Of a stretch of DNA of 64,000 nucleotides, positions 10,152-18,291 are shown in pieces (position 1 is the first letter of the stretch; every line of letters starts with the position of its first letter). This DNA is from a virus, in IMG/VR virus record IMGVR_UViG_3300020477_000013, positions 124,001 through 188,000 of that record; one strand, 5' to 3'. The position numbers and the translations under genes were made by a program. The notes under the pieces are model-generated. The model made no database searches and had not been told where the DNA came from. It was given only the letters and a program-made list of their open reading frames with translations.

Positions 10152-10184
10152 TTTATATTTATAATGTTGTGGGAGGATATTAGT

Positions 10185-10760
10185 ATGCATTATAGAAGAT
10201 TAGTAGAGGCAGAGTCCCCGGAGGAGAGATTGATGGAGGTTTCCATACAGAAGGCTCTATCTAGGGCTCCTTTAAGTGTTACTGAGTTAAATCGCTTAAT
10301 GGAAGCAGACTTTGGTACATTAATATCAGAATGGGGCCTGGGCTATGATGAAGCGAACCGTGTTCTATACTGGATGAAAAATGAAACATATCGCATGAAC
10401 GCACAGTCATTATCATTTGGGAAGGTTGATGACTATGACATTCGTGGCCGTCGCCCTGGTTCTCCTGGTTTACTTGAGTCTCGCCGTAGAAAACACCTGA
10501 AGACAAGAATTAGGAATTCTATTAATGAGAGTATGAATCAAGTTTCGAAGTCAGCAAAGTCCCATCCTCTCAACGACCAGTCAGGCCATCATGCAAGGTG
10601 CTGGGGTCATGGGTCCGTTGTGGATCCTGAAGGTTACACCGGGCTCATTCAACAAGGGATTAATTTTACGAAAGGTAAGTCTAAATCTCCCCTAAGAATG
10701 ACCGAAGGTCAACTCCGTAGGGCACTTCGGGCTATTTTAAGGAAAAATATTTCCGGGTGA
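10185..10760 (+). CDS. Hypothetical protein with C-terminal QLRR helix
   Basis: This 191-residue protein is of unknown function. The start at 10185 is preferred over 10164 because GGGAGG lies 8 bases upstream of it. The N-terminus MHYRRLVEAESP resembles short T4-type capsid-targeting leaders, which end in a hydrophobic-x-Glu followed by a small residue. The C-terminus contains MTEGQLRRALRAILRK, similar to the leader module of the 22.5-37.8 kb array but at the opposite end of the protein. Confidence 0.6.
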   Translation: MHYRRLVEAESPEERLMEVSIQKALSRAPLSVTELNRLMEADFGTLISEWGLGYDEANRVLYWMKNETYRMNAQSLSFGKVDDYDIRGRRPGSPGLLESRRRKHLKTRIRNSINESMNQVSKSAKSHPLNDQSGHHARCWGHGSVVDPEGYTGLIQQGINFTKGKSKSPLRMTEGQLRRALRAILRKNISG

Positions 10761-10806
10761 TAGCTTAAGCTATTATAAGCTACATCATTCTTCTTCTGCC
10801 CATAAT

Positions 10807-10879
10807 ATGTTGTTAATTAAACAACATTCCTCAAAACCCTATACTTATATTAGGATGGTGGGAGATCGCCGAGGAATGT
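10807..10879 (+). promoter_or_regulatory. Overlapping inverted repeats in the leader of 10883
   Basis: ATGTTGTT/AACAACAT (10807-10814 and 10820-10827) form an 8-bp hairpin. ACATTCCTC (10824-10832) is the exact complement of GAGGAATGT (10871-10879), which holds the Shine-Dalgarno of the lipoprotein gene. The two structures share bases 10824-10827 and exclude each other, as in an attenuator-like switch. The 38-base loop makes the second one uncertain. Confidence 0.35.
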
Positions 10880-10882
10880 AGC

Positions 10883-13033
10883 GTGGAGAGTAAAAGAGAA
10901 TATTTAAGGCTAGTTTTTCTTGCTTTGGTACCAACTCTTTTGGTAATAGCATGTCCAGTGAGTGATGGGGGAGGAAAGCAGTCCTCGATAGACGTCCTTG
11001 TTTCACATGACATCCAGGATGTTAATGATGATTTAGACGTGGAACCTGATACACAGGATGTCGGGCCTGACCCATGGGCTTACCCTTTTCCTGGTAATTC
11101 ATGTGTCCAATGTCAGTGGTATTATTGCCCACCCCTCGACTCAGTTTGGCAAAAGCAGATATGCATAGATCACTGTGAGGATCCGCCTGTTGTACTGCAT
11201 GAGGGTGAATGCGAGGAATATTTGCAGTGTGACCCCACACAGCCCACTATGGAGACCGGCATTCCATGTATTACTGATGACGGGTACCCTGGAACCCAGG
11301 ATAAAATTTGCAACAAAGGCCAGATACAGTATACCAATTGCGAGACAGAGTGCTTCGAAGAGCTGTGCAACGGCATAGACGATGACTGTGATGGGGAAAC
11401 AGACGAAGGGTTTGAGGAATATGAGGAGGTTTGTAATAACATCGATGACAACTGCAACGGTGTAGTTGACGAGGGTGAGTGGGAGTGTGATGAAGGTTGC
11501 GGGCCAGCACCGAACCTGTGCGTCGCGGGTGAATTTATCTGCACCGCACCCCTTCCGGAAGAGGAGATCTGCGACGGCCTGGACAATGACTGCGATGGAC
11601 TAACTGACGAAGACCAGCTAAACGCATGTGGCTCCTGCGGCCTAGAACCAGAAGAGTCATGTAATGGTATAGACGATGACTGTGACGGATTTATAGATGA
11701 AGAGTTAATTCAACCCTGTAGCACATCATGTGGCGAGGGTTACGAGATATGTGACGATGGTAACTGGATTTCATGCAATGCGCCCCCTGTCCTGGATGAG
11801 ATCTGTGACGGTCTGGACAACGACTGCGATGGCCAAATTGATGAAGAGCTACAATGTGTATGCACAATCCAGGATGTAGGTACTCTTTTCCCTTGCAGCG
11901 AACCTCCTCTCCTCTGCGGCCAGGGATATAAGACATGCGAGTGCCTAGATTCAGAGTGCAAGACGATTGTCACGACGCCATGTCATGCCATCTGCTATTG
12001 GTTAGCGGATCCCTGGGGGTCAGATCCATCCTGTGATCCTCATGTGGGCATTGCATTGGTGGATGAGAAGTGTAATAACTTTGATGATGATTGTGACCAA
12101 GATATAGATGAAGACCTATTCTCAGGATGCTATACAGGCCCTGAGGGAACCCTGTACGTAGGAATCTGTGAGCCCGGAGAGATGACATGTAGTGCAGGTA
12201 CATGGGGACACTACAGCGATGAATCCCAAAATTTTATTCCAGGATTCTGTAAAGATGAAGTTACCCCCCAACCTGAAATCTGCAACGGTCAGGATGATGA
12301 TTGTGATGGGGAAACTGACTGGGGCGAAGAGCTTAAGGACACCGATGTCCTGTTTATAATAGACTGGTCCGGGTCAATGAGTGATGAGATATCTGCAATT
12401 ATGACGGCACTAAATCAATTTGCAAATAACTTTAAGGATGAGACTGTGATTCACTGGGGCGTTATCCTCGGTCCAAAGCAGGCCCCCAATTTATATGATG
12501 AGCACCTAGAGCTATATCATAACCTCACAGGGTTTACCGACTTCTTAAACGCAATGTCAAGCCTCACATTTACAGGTATGAATACATCAAAGGAAATGCT
12601 TTTAGACGCCTTATACCTTTCATTACAAAATATTAGTGGGAGTACACCATACGCAGTTCCAGATATGACATGGCTTAATTTTGGAGGAATTGTTGATTCG
12701 GCGCCGCCTAAAGATTCTTTCTCTATTGACTGGCGCCCCGGGGCAGATCGCATAATAATAGTATTCACTGATGAAGTTGAGCAGAGCTACCTCTCACACT
12801 CAGATCCTCCTAGCGGAGCGCACGTCTTGGACTCCAGCATTATTATGTCGATGGCACAGGCAACACCACAGCTTAAAATCTACACTTTCGCCAAAAATGA
12901 GGTATGGCAGTGGGATGAAATAGCGAACAAGACAGGAGGGAAGTTCTTCCCCCTCACGAACAAGCCTACTGAGATGTATATTAGCCTTACAGAAATTTTA
13001 GATGAAATATGTAAGGGCGGTAACACCGAATGA
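10883..13033 (+). CDS. Secreted lipoprotein with MopE-type repeats and VWA domain
   Basis: This 716-residue protein begins with GTG (GAGG 8 bases upstream). Residues 1-24 are a lipoprotein signal ending LLVIAC. Seven copies of a Cys-rich acidic motif of the form C-[ND]-G-x-D-[DN]-[DN]-C-[DN]-G-x-x-D-E follow between about residues 150 and 480, the repeat called putative metal-binding or MopE-type and typical of myxobacteria and relatives. A von Willebrand A domain then begins with a MIDAS motif (FIIDWSGSMSDE) and fills the C-terminus. It probably binds calcium and acts at the cell surface, in adhesion, exclusion or lysis. It overlaps the metallopeptidase gene by four bases. It is probably acquired from the host lineage. 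Confidence 0.85.
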   Translation: MESKREYLRLVFLALVPTLLVIACPVSDGGGKQSSIDVLVSHDIQDVNDDLDVEPDTQDVGPDPWAYPFPGNSCVQCQWYYCPPLDSVWQKQICIDHCEDPPVVLHEGECEEYLQCDPTQPTMETGIPCITDDGYPGTQDKICNKGQIQYTNCETECFEELCNGIDDDCDGETDEGFEEYEEVCNNIDDNCNGVVDEGEWECDEGCGPAPNLCVAGEFICTAPLPEEEICDGLDNDCDGLTDEDQLNACGSCGLEPEESCNGIDDDCDGFIDEELIQPCSTSCGEGYEICDDGNWISCNAPPVLDEICDGLDNDCDGQIDEELQCVCTIQDVGTLFPCSEPPLLCGQGYKTCECLDSECKTIVTTPCHAICYWLADPWGSDPSCDPHVGIALVDEKCNNFDDDCDQDIDEDLFSGCYTGPEGTLYVGICEPGEMTCSAGTWGHYSDESQNFIPGFCKDEVTPQPEICNGQDDDCDGETDWGEELKDTDVLFIIDWSGSMSDEISAIMTALNQFANNFKDETVIHWGVILGPKQAPNLYDEHLELYHNLTGFTDFLNAMSSLTFTGMNTSKEMLLDALYLSLQNISGSTPYAVPDMTWLNFGGIVDSAPPKDSFSIDWRPGADRIIIVFTDEVEQSYLSHSDPPSGAHVLDSSIIMSMAQATPQLKIYTFAKNEVWQWDEIANKTGGKFFPLTNKPTEMYISLTEILDEICKGGNTE

Positions 13034-13647
13034 GAAAGGTAGTAGCTGCAGCGATTATAGTGCTCTTAAGTGCAGTGACATGTGTCGGGCATAATCAGGG
13101 ATCGTCTGTTTTCTTTTCCAACGATTATAAGATAATAAGGGGCGGCTCAACCTGCAATCCAGACGGTGACTTTCCTCAAATGATTATCATCCCATTTTTT
13201 GTTCATGCTACACAGGTCGTTAACGATTGTGATGTTTATGCTAAACACAAAGTTGGGCTTGCACTGTTAATATATTACCACAAGTGGGTCGAGGAATTCG
13301 GGGATCCGGATTTCAAGGTTAGAGAAATGCTAGAGAAAGTTATGATTCAATGGGGAGATCAAGTTAAGATTTCCAAAAGGGGGTTCTCTATTGATGGAGA
13401 ACCATTTACAAACAGGAATATTATTGGCCGTGTTATGGGACCTTCGGTGATCTGGGTTTTCAAGGGAAGAGAAAATAAGATATCAGAGACTGCATTAGTT
13501 CATGAATTGGTGCATCTTTCAATCAGGGCCGAATATGGTGAGCATGGAGATCCGGATCATGAAGGAGGAAAGTATGGAGGCTGGTCTGTGGTTCATACTC
13601 ACATGATTCAGGAGGTTAACCAGATGCTGAGGGCTTTTAATATATAG
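13030..13647 (+). CDS. Exported zinc metallopeptidase
   Basis: This 205-residue protein has an N-terminal signal sequence (VVAAAIIVLLSAVTC) and a zinc site HELVH at about residue 160 in ETALVHELVHLSIRAEYGEH. A later Asp-His-Glu may supply the third ligand. It is coupled to the VWA lipoprotein by an ATGA overlap, so both probably act outside the cytoplasm together, for example in processing of the lipoprotein or opening the envelope. The exact peptidase family cannot be fixed by eye. Confidence 0.65.
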   Translation: MRKVVAAAIIVLLSAVTCVGHNQGSSVFFSNDYKIIRGGSTCNPDGDFPQMIIIPFFVHATQVVNDCDVYAKHKVGLALLIYYHKWVEEFGDPDFKVREMLEKVMIQWGDQVKISKRGFSIDGEPFTNRNIIGRVMGPSVIWVFKGRENKISETALVHELVHLSIRAEYGEHGDPDHEGGKYGGWSVVHTHMIQEVNQMLRAFNI

Positions 13648-13744
13648 TTATCTTTGTGAGATACATGTGTATAATCAACATGTCTTTCGTGTCAAAAGAA
13701 TGTGAAGGTACTAATTATACAAGGCGCAACATGGGAGCTAAGTC

Positions 13745-14194
13745 ATGAGTTTAAATTGGGCAAATAATAATCATAATTACGTTCCAGCGTATCAGATGTC
13801 GGGCCTTCCGTTTGCGACCGGATCCGCCTCTACGTCAGAGCTGGCCAACAACGTTGTCGTAAAGGTCAAATTTCCATACGTGACAAGGTGGATTTATGTT
13901 CGGAATAATGGTTCAGGCGATCTTCGCTTAGGTTTTAGCGAGAATGGTGTTAATGCAAATAATGCAAATACATACAATGTGACAGGTTCAAACAGGAACT
14001 ACATTGTTATCCCTGCGGCCGCGGCCGGTAAATTTAGTCACCTTGGACCCCTGGAGGTTAAGTGTACATCTGTTTATCTCCGGCGCGATGCTAGTACTTC
14101 TACTGGGTTCGAACTCATGGCAGGGTATACTGCTATTCCGGAAAATCAATTCCTTGTACTGACTGGGTCGAATGACTTCCAGGGTGTTGGATAA
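13745..14194 (+). CDS. Probable virion structural protein
   Basis: This 149-residue protein is rich in beta strands, Asn, Ser and Thr and lacks charged tails (NWANNNHNYVPAYQMSGLPF near the start, then PYVTRWIYVRNNGSGDLRLG). The VPAYQxSGxPF opening is reminiscent of small structural proteins conserved in marine myoviruses. It likely decorates the capsid or tail. It has its own leader of about 100 bases after the metallopeptidase gene. Confidence 0.55.
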   Translation: MSLNWANNNHNYVPAYQMSGLPFATGSASTSELANNVVVKVKFPYVTRWIYVRNNGSGDLRLGFSENGVNANNANTYNVTGSNRNYIVIPAAAAGKFSHLGPLEVKCTSVYLRRDASTSTGFELMAGYTAIPENQFLVLTGSNDFQGVG

Positions 14195-14234
14195 TTTTTT
14201 TATAAATCTTATTGTCTCTCTATAGAATTGGCAT

Positions 14235-15281
14235 ATGGAAAAAGATTATTATGATATCTTAGGCGTATCTAGATCAGCGAATTCTGATGATATAAAAAAA
14301 GCTTATCGAAAGCTAGCTGTTCAATTTCATCCGGATAAAAACCCGGACGATTCAGTTGCAGAAGAAAAATTCAAGGAGATAAGCGAGGCATACAGCATTC
14401 TGTCTGATCCCACAAAGAGGTCACAATATGATTCACCTACGGGGTTTACACATGCCGAGGGCTTTAACACAGCGGGTGATTTCAACGATATCTTTCAGCA
14501 GTTTGGGTTTGACGATATTTTTTCTGGTTTTTTCGGCGGCCGCAGGAGGCGCCGTCAGCAGTCGAGGAACCCCAATATAGAGATGGAGATGGAGATCCCA
14601 TTTCTCGACTCAGTACGCGGCGTGACGAATAAGATTCACCTGCAGCGCCGCGCGTCATGCGGCTCATGTCATGGCTCTGGTGCAAAGTTGGGTAGTAAGC
14701 CTGTGACATGCCCAACATGTAATGGCGCGGGAAGGACAGCACACAGGCAGGGGTTTATGTCTGTGACTATGGGATGCAGTACATGTTCTGGCTCCGGGAA
14801 AATTCTTACTGACCCTTGTTTGTCATGCTCTGGCACAGGCGTAACGCTGGAGACTGAAGAATTTGATATTAGGGTTCCTGCTGGGATTCATGAAGGAGAA
14901 TGTGTTGCTATAAGGGGGATGGGTGAGGTAGTGGATCCCTCTCTTCCACAAGGCGACTTAAATATTTTCATAAAAGTAAAGAAGACAAAAGATTTTGACC
15001 GCCGAGGTAATGATATTTTCTCCGATGTATCAGTACCGTTTGAGATTGCTACGCTGGGAGGTACTGTAGATCTTACGACTATCCACGGGACAAAAAAAGT
15101 GACTGTGCCGAAAGGTACACAGACAGGAAAGACAATTCGTGTAGCAGGTATGGGGGTTCACCATGAAACAGACTCTGCAAAGGGTGATCATTTTGCAAGG
15201 GTAATGATATCTGTTCCCACTACACTTACTGAGGATCAAGAGAATGTTTTGAGGATGTATTTTTCTTTGAACAATACATGA
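14235..15281 (+). CDS. dnaJ: DnaJ (Hsp40) co-chaperone
   Basis: This 348-residue type I DnaJ is complete. It has the J domain with QFHPDKN (HPD at about 33-35), a Gly/Phe-rich linker ([20 protein letters not shown]), four CxxCxGxG zinc modules ([32 protein letters not shown]) and the C-terminal substrate domains. It stimulates the ATPase of DnaK, encoded at 7279. Phages more often carry DnaJ alone than with its own DnaK. Confidence 0.95.
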   Translation: MEKDYYDILGVSRSANSDDIKKAYRKLAVQFHPDKNPDDSVAEEKFKEISEAYSILSDPTKRSQYDSPTGFTHAEGFNTAGDFNDIFQQFGFDDIFSGFFGGRRRRRQQSRNPNIEMEMEIPFLDSVRGVTNKIHLQRRASCGSCHGSGAKLGSKPVTCPTCNGAGRTAHRQGFMSVTMGCSTCSGSGKILTDPCLSCSGTGVTLETEEFDIRVPAGIHEGECVAIRGMGEVVDPSLPQGDLNIFIKVKKTKDFDRRGNDIFSDVSVPFEIATLGGTVDLTTIHGTKKVTVPKGTQTGKTIRVAGMGVHHETDSAKGDHFARVMISVPTTLTEDQENVLRMYFSLNNT

Positions 15282-15326
15282 TAACGGTTTAATTTTTTAA
15301 CTAAGAAGCAAAAGGAGCCGCAAGGG

Positions 15327-15545
15327 ATGGATACCATCGAAGATCTCAAGAAGCTTAATAAAGAGCTCAATGAAGAGATTAATAACTTAGAGTCTGATCT
15401 TGAATTTTGCCGAAGGGAACTAGCCGAATCCGTACGGGACGACATAGAATACCAGGCGACAATTCGAAAATTGCGTGCAGAAGTCAATAATTTAAAAAAC
15501 AAGATTAAAGTTCTAGAGAGCCCTAACACAGGAGGAGATGAGTAA
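15327..15545 (+). CDS. Small coiled-coil protein
   Basis: This 72-residue protein is almost entirely heptad coiled coil (LKKLNKELNEEINNLESDLE onward). The function is unknown. AAGGAG precedes the start and the stop overlaps the next gene, so it lies in a small operon downstream of dnaJ. Confidence 0.6.
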   Translation: MDTIEDLKKLNKELNEEINNLESDLEFCRRELAESVRDDIEYQATIRKLRAEVNNLKNKIKVLESPNTGGDE

Positions 15546-15730
15546 TGGCAATGTCAGTAAAGAAGATGACAGGAATGCCTAGCCCAAAGAAGAAGACGTC
15601 ACAGGGGTGTGGGAAATACACAAAGACATCCCATGCTGGGGGCGAGACTTATTACGGGCATGTGAGGTCTGGGTCACCACCAGGCAAAGCACATAGGAGA
15701 AAGAAGCCTTATAGGGGACAAGGTAGATAA
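15545..15730 (+). CDS. Small basic protein with KPYRGQGR end
   Basis: This 61-residue basic protein, rich in Gly, Ser and Lys, ends RRKKPYRGQGR. Small proteins ending in K-P/K-Y-R-G-Q-G are common in marine T4-like phages, with unknown function. It overlaps both neighbours by one base. Confidence 0.55.
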   Translation: MAMSVKKMTGMPSPKKKTSQGCGKYTKTSHAGGETYYGHVRSGSPPGKAHRRKKPYRGQGR

Positions 15731-15999
15731 TGCAAGGCCAACCCTGGAAAGTCGAAAAGATATTTGATACATTTGAGCTAGCTGATAAGAAGCGCAAGAA
15801 TATTCTCCGAAATTCAGAAAATGTAAGTGTGAAGGTTAAGAGGATGTCAACCGGTAAATTTGCCGTGAAGACTAGGACACAGCACGTTGATGCCTCCGCG
15901 GTGGCTAGGGAAGATAAGCAGCCCCTTAGTCCAAAAAAGCTTAGGCAGGAAAAGAAGCGCAAAAATCGAGAACGTCGAGCTAAGAAAATGCCGTCCTAA
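15730..15999 (+). CDS. Small basic protein
   Basis: This 89-residue protein has a small alpha/beta N-terminal half (WKVEKIFDTFELADKKRKNI ... VKVKRMSTGKFAVKTR) and a strongly basic helical tail (KKLRQEKKRKNRERRAKKM). The tail suggests nucleic-acid binding. The function is unknown. It is the last gene of the post-dnaJ operon. Confidence 0.55.
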   Translation: MQGQPWKVEKIFDTFELADKKRKNILRNSENVSVKVKRMSTGKFAVKTRTQHVDASAVAREDKQPLSPKKLRQEKKRKNRERRAKKMPS

Positions 16000-16010
16000 T
16001 ACCTTCCACT

Positions 16011-16041
16011 TAGTGCAAAAATCGAATATTTATTTTATAAT
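16011..16041 (+). promoter_or_regulatory. Promoter, GTGYAAA class, for 16067
   Basis: TAGTGCAAA (16011-16019), 16 bases, TATAAT (16036-16041). The -10 is a perfect consensus and lies 25 bases before the start codon of the next gene. Confidence 0.7.
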
Positions 16042-16066
16042 AATATTGTAAGGCACGGAGGATACC

Positions 16067-16891
16067 ATGGCACGAAAGTCAAGAGAATTGAGACTTTCAC
16101 AATCTAGAGACCTAATGCTTGCTTACGAAGAAGCATGTATGGACTCTGATTATCGATATCGGTTTATCGGTGACATGGTAAGGAGGCTTGAACGCCCTAA
16201 GGCCCTAAGTCAAAAGCAACGAAAGTGGCTGGATTCTCTTATCGACGAGGGGGCCCCCGCGCCTAAAGGCGACCCAGTTCTCATACAGAAGATTAAAGAT
16301 GCTGCTGAGCTTGACGGGATGCAGCATCGCCGTCAGGTTCTATGTGATTTTGCCGGAACGATTTGTAGAGGATATACCCTCAGCGAAAAGCAGTTTAAAT
16401 TTTTGGATATCATGTTATCTGAGGCGGAAGAGATTAGGCAGAATGGAAGGTATCGCCCTGCGGATCCTGGCCGGTTAGCCACCGCAAGTTCGCTGTTGTC
16501 AGGTAAGTCAGAGTGGTATTGGGCTCACCGCCGTGGTACAGCGAAAGCCTATCATAAAGTTCAATCATGGCTTAAGTGGAACACCATGCGAGAGGTGATT
16601 GAAGAAGTTAAGCTGCTTGGCAAAGAAACAAACCACGTTTTAGGTGAAGAGCCGGTTATCGATGAGTGGTCGTGCGAAAAGGTTTTGAAGGCAGCAAAAA
16701 CCGGTTTGTCTGAGATTGACTCTCCTCGTCATGAGGTCGGTGCACTACGTTATGTGGTCCTCGCCGGAAAAAGCATTCCCGGCATGGTAATGACTGAACC
16801 AAAAGTTATGGGTAATGATGTTAAGCAACAAATCCTGGTGGGGGGTGAAATGATTACATGCTCCACTACAGATATTCGTAAAAGAAAATAA
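16067..16891 (+). CDS. Hypothetical protein
   Basis: This 274-residue, helical, basic protein is of unknown function. Two short similar segments, LSQKQRKWLDSLIDEG (about 46-61) and LSEKQFKFLDIMLSEA (about 105-120), look like a duplicated helix pair. It has its own promoter and ends before a probable terminator, so it is a single-gene unit. Confidence 0.6.
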   Translation: MARKSRELRLSQSRDLMLAYEEACMDSDYRYRFIGDMVRRLERPKALSQKQRKWLDSLIDEGAPAPKGDPVLIQKIKDAAELDGMQHRRQVLCDFAGTICRGYTLSEKQFKFLDIMLSEAEEIRQNGRYRPADPGRLATASSLLSGKSEWYWAHRRGTAKAYHKVQSWLKWNTMREVIEEVKLLGKETNHVLGEEPVIDEWSCEKVLKAAKTGLSEIDSPRHEVGALRYVVLAGKSIPGMVMTEPKVMGNDVKQQILVGGEMITCSTTDIRKRK

Positions 16892-16947
16892 ATGCAGTAA
16901 AAAAGGTTTATACACTTAGCACAGTATAGATAGAATATTCACAACCT

Positions 16948-16966
16948 GGGGTCACTTGGCCCCTTT
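16948..16966 (+). terminator. Probable terminator
   Basis: GGGGTCA (16948-16954) pairs with TGGCCCC (16957-16963), with one G-U pair and a very short loop, followed by TTTGTTATATT. It separates gene 16067 from the lipoprotein gene. Confidence 0.5.
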
Positions 16967-16989
16967 GTTATATTAAAAAAGGTATTAAA

Positions 16990-17352
16990 ATGTTGAGAAT
17001 AATTTTGGTAATAGCGATGATTGCTGTCTCTCTTCTGTTGATGGGTTGCAGTGATGATGTTGTCAATGAGGTATCAGATACCCAGGGGGTTTCTGTATCG
17101 GAGGACGCTTTGGGCTCGGATGCATCTGGGTTAGATGCTGAGGGTTCTCCAGCAGATGCTGGTGAAGCTTCCACCGACGTTGACGAGCAAGATAGTGCTG
17201 CCTCAGAGGGTGGTGATTCTGTACCAGCAGAGCCCATTGGCGATGATGCCGAGGAACTACCCTCAGATCCAACTGAGAATCCTGGTGATCAGTCAGCACA
17301 TTATTCATTTCCCGCTTGGGAAATTCCACCTTCAAATGACGATAACAGATAG
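16990..17352 (+). CDS. Small acidic lipoprotein
   Basis: This 120-residue protein has a signal and lipobox (VIAMIAVSLLLMGC, Cys at about 20) followed by a long acidic, Ala/Ser/Asp-rich low-complexity chain. It is likely anchored in a host membrane. The function is unknown; superinfection exclusion is one possibility for small phage lipoproteins. It is followed 10 bases later by another membrane-anchored gene. Confidence 0.6.
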   Translation: MLRIILVIAMIAVSLLLMGCSDDVVNEVSDTQGVSVSEDALGSDASGLDAEGSPADAGEASTDVDEQDSAASEGGDSVPAEPIGDDAEELPSDPTENPGDQSAHYSFPAWEIPPSNDDNR

Positions 17353-17362
17353 GAGGTTTATC

Positions 17363-17698
17363 ATGAAGGAATTTTTAAAGAAGAATGGTATTTGGGTCGT
17401 TGCAGTTACGGTAATTGTTGCAGTTTTGCTTTGGGTATCTGGTATCGTGGGTAGTTTTGTGCCTGGTGTAGCTACTAACACTAACACAGCCACTGATACT
17501 ACTATCACTGCGCCTGCGTCGACATCTACTTCTGGTGAGAATACAGGTACAACCACAGGTACAACCACAGGTACAACCACAGGTACAACCACAGGTACGA
17601 CGAATACGGGTACAACAACTACACCTGAGAATTCTGTGCCTACGATTGAGGGTACCTCCACGAATGCTGATAAGACGAATATTAATACAGACAATTAA
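17363..17698 (+). CDS. Membrane-anchored Thr/Gly repeat protein
   Basis: This 111-residue protein has one N-terminal membrane segment (WVVAVTVIVAVLLWVSGIVG) followed by a Thr/Ser/Asn-rich extracellular-type chain with GTTT repeats. The start at 17363 has AGGAGG 8 bases upstream; longer forms in this frame would overlap the lipoprotein gene. The repeats come from a 12-base DNA tandem repeat and probably vary in number. Confidence 0.65.
   Translation: MKEFLKKNGIWVVAVTVIVAVLLWVSGIVGSFVPGVATNTNTATDTTITAPASTSTSGENTGTTTGTTTGTTTGTTTGTTNTGTTTTPENSVPTIEGTSTNADKTNINTDN
17543..17602 (+). repeat. 12-bp tandem repeat
   Basis: Five copies of ACAGGTACAACC, the last with two changes, inside gene 17363. They encode Gly-Thr-Thr-Thr units. 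Such repeats expand and contract by slippage. Confidence 0.9.
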
Positions 17699-17720
17699 TA
17701 TACGCTATTAAGCATGCCAT

Positions 17721-17754
17721 AAAAGGCATCCCCGGCATCGGGGATGCCTTTTTT
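17721..17754 (+). terminator. Strong intrinsic terminator
   Basis: GGCATCCCC (17725-17733) pairs with GGGGATGCC (17740-17748). Flanking AAAA/TTTT extends the stem, and TTTTTT follows. It ends the two-gene membrane operon. Confidence 0.9.
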
Positions 17755-17831
17755 ATTATAACCATGTCTATACCACGTAGTGCCACACATGATGCTTGTA
17801 CACTGTATGTGGGTTATATAAGGTTTAACAT

Positions 17832-17905
17832 GTTCTCGTAGCTCAGCTGGATAGAGCGACCGCCTCCTAAGCGGTAGGTCGCAGGTTCGAATCCTGCCGG
17901 GAACG
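17832..17905 (+). tRNA. tRNA-Arg (anticodon CCT)
   Basis: A 74-nt cloverleaf with acceptor GTTCTCG/CGGGAAC, D arm AGCTCAGCTGGATAGAGC, anticodon CCT and T arm GGTTCGAATCC. CCA is not encoded, unlike the other five tRNAs here, so it must be added after transcription. It reads AGG. Confidence 0.95.
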
Positions 17906-17906
17906 A

Positions 17907-18197
17907 TTAATACTCACTATCGGAAGCATCAGGTAGTCTCATTGTTATCCTGCCGCTTTCAAGCTCGTCAGAAAGGAATTTTTGTGTATAAGATAATTCA
18001 TGCCTAAATTTTTCGAGTTGCCGTTCGACATGATGATATTCTACGTTGACTAATTCTTCTATTTTGTTTAGCCTATCATGGACTCCGGCGTCCCATTCAT
18101 ATTCTGCTGACATTTTTTTTCTTTCTAAGATAATTCCTATAGAGAAGCCAAGAACAAATGCAGCCGCTACTGCGGCTACAAAAACAATGACGTCCAT
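17907..18197 (-). CDS. Membrane-anchored coiled-coil protein
   Basis: This is one of the few minus-strand genes. The predicted 96-residue protein has one N-terminal membrane helix (VIVFVAAVAAAFVLGFSIGI) and then a cytoplasmic or periplasmic coiled coil (HDRLNKIEELVNVEYHHVER). The start at 18197 has GGAAAT just upstream; in-frame ATGs at 18215 and 18239 are possible. The stop lies two bases from the end of tRNA-Arg, on the opposite strand. A spanin- or anchor-like role is possible, but there is no direct evidence. Confidence 0.55.
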   Translation of the reverse strand: MDVIVFVAAVAAAFVLGFSIGIILERKKMSAEYEWDAGVHDRLNKIEELVNVEYHHVERQLEKFRHELSYTQKFLSDELESGRITMRLPDASDSEY

Positions 18198-18291
18198 TAT
18201 TTCCAACCCAATCATGATTTTATAAATAAGCGATAGCAATTAACTTATACACATAATGGAAAATTAAATCTTATTACGAGGTAGTAGGCTG

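Noticed and set aside
11170-11586. Minus-strand Ser/Pro-rich frame opposite the MopE-repeat gene
   Set aside because: It is the mirror of the repeated Asp/Cys codons of the real gene and carries no start signal.
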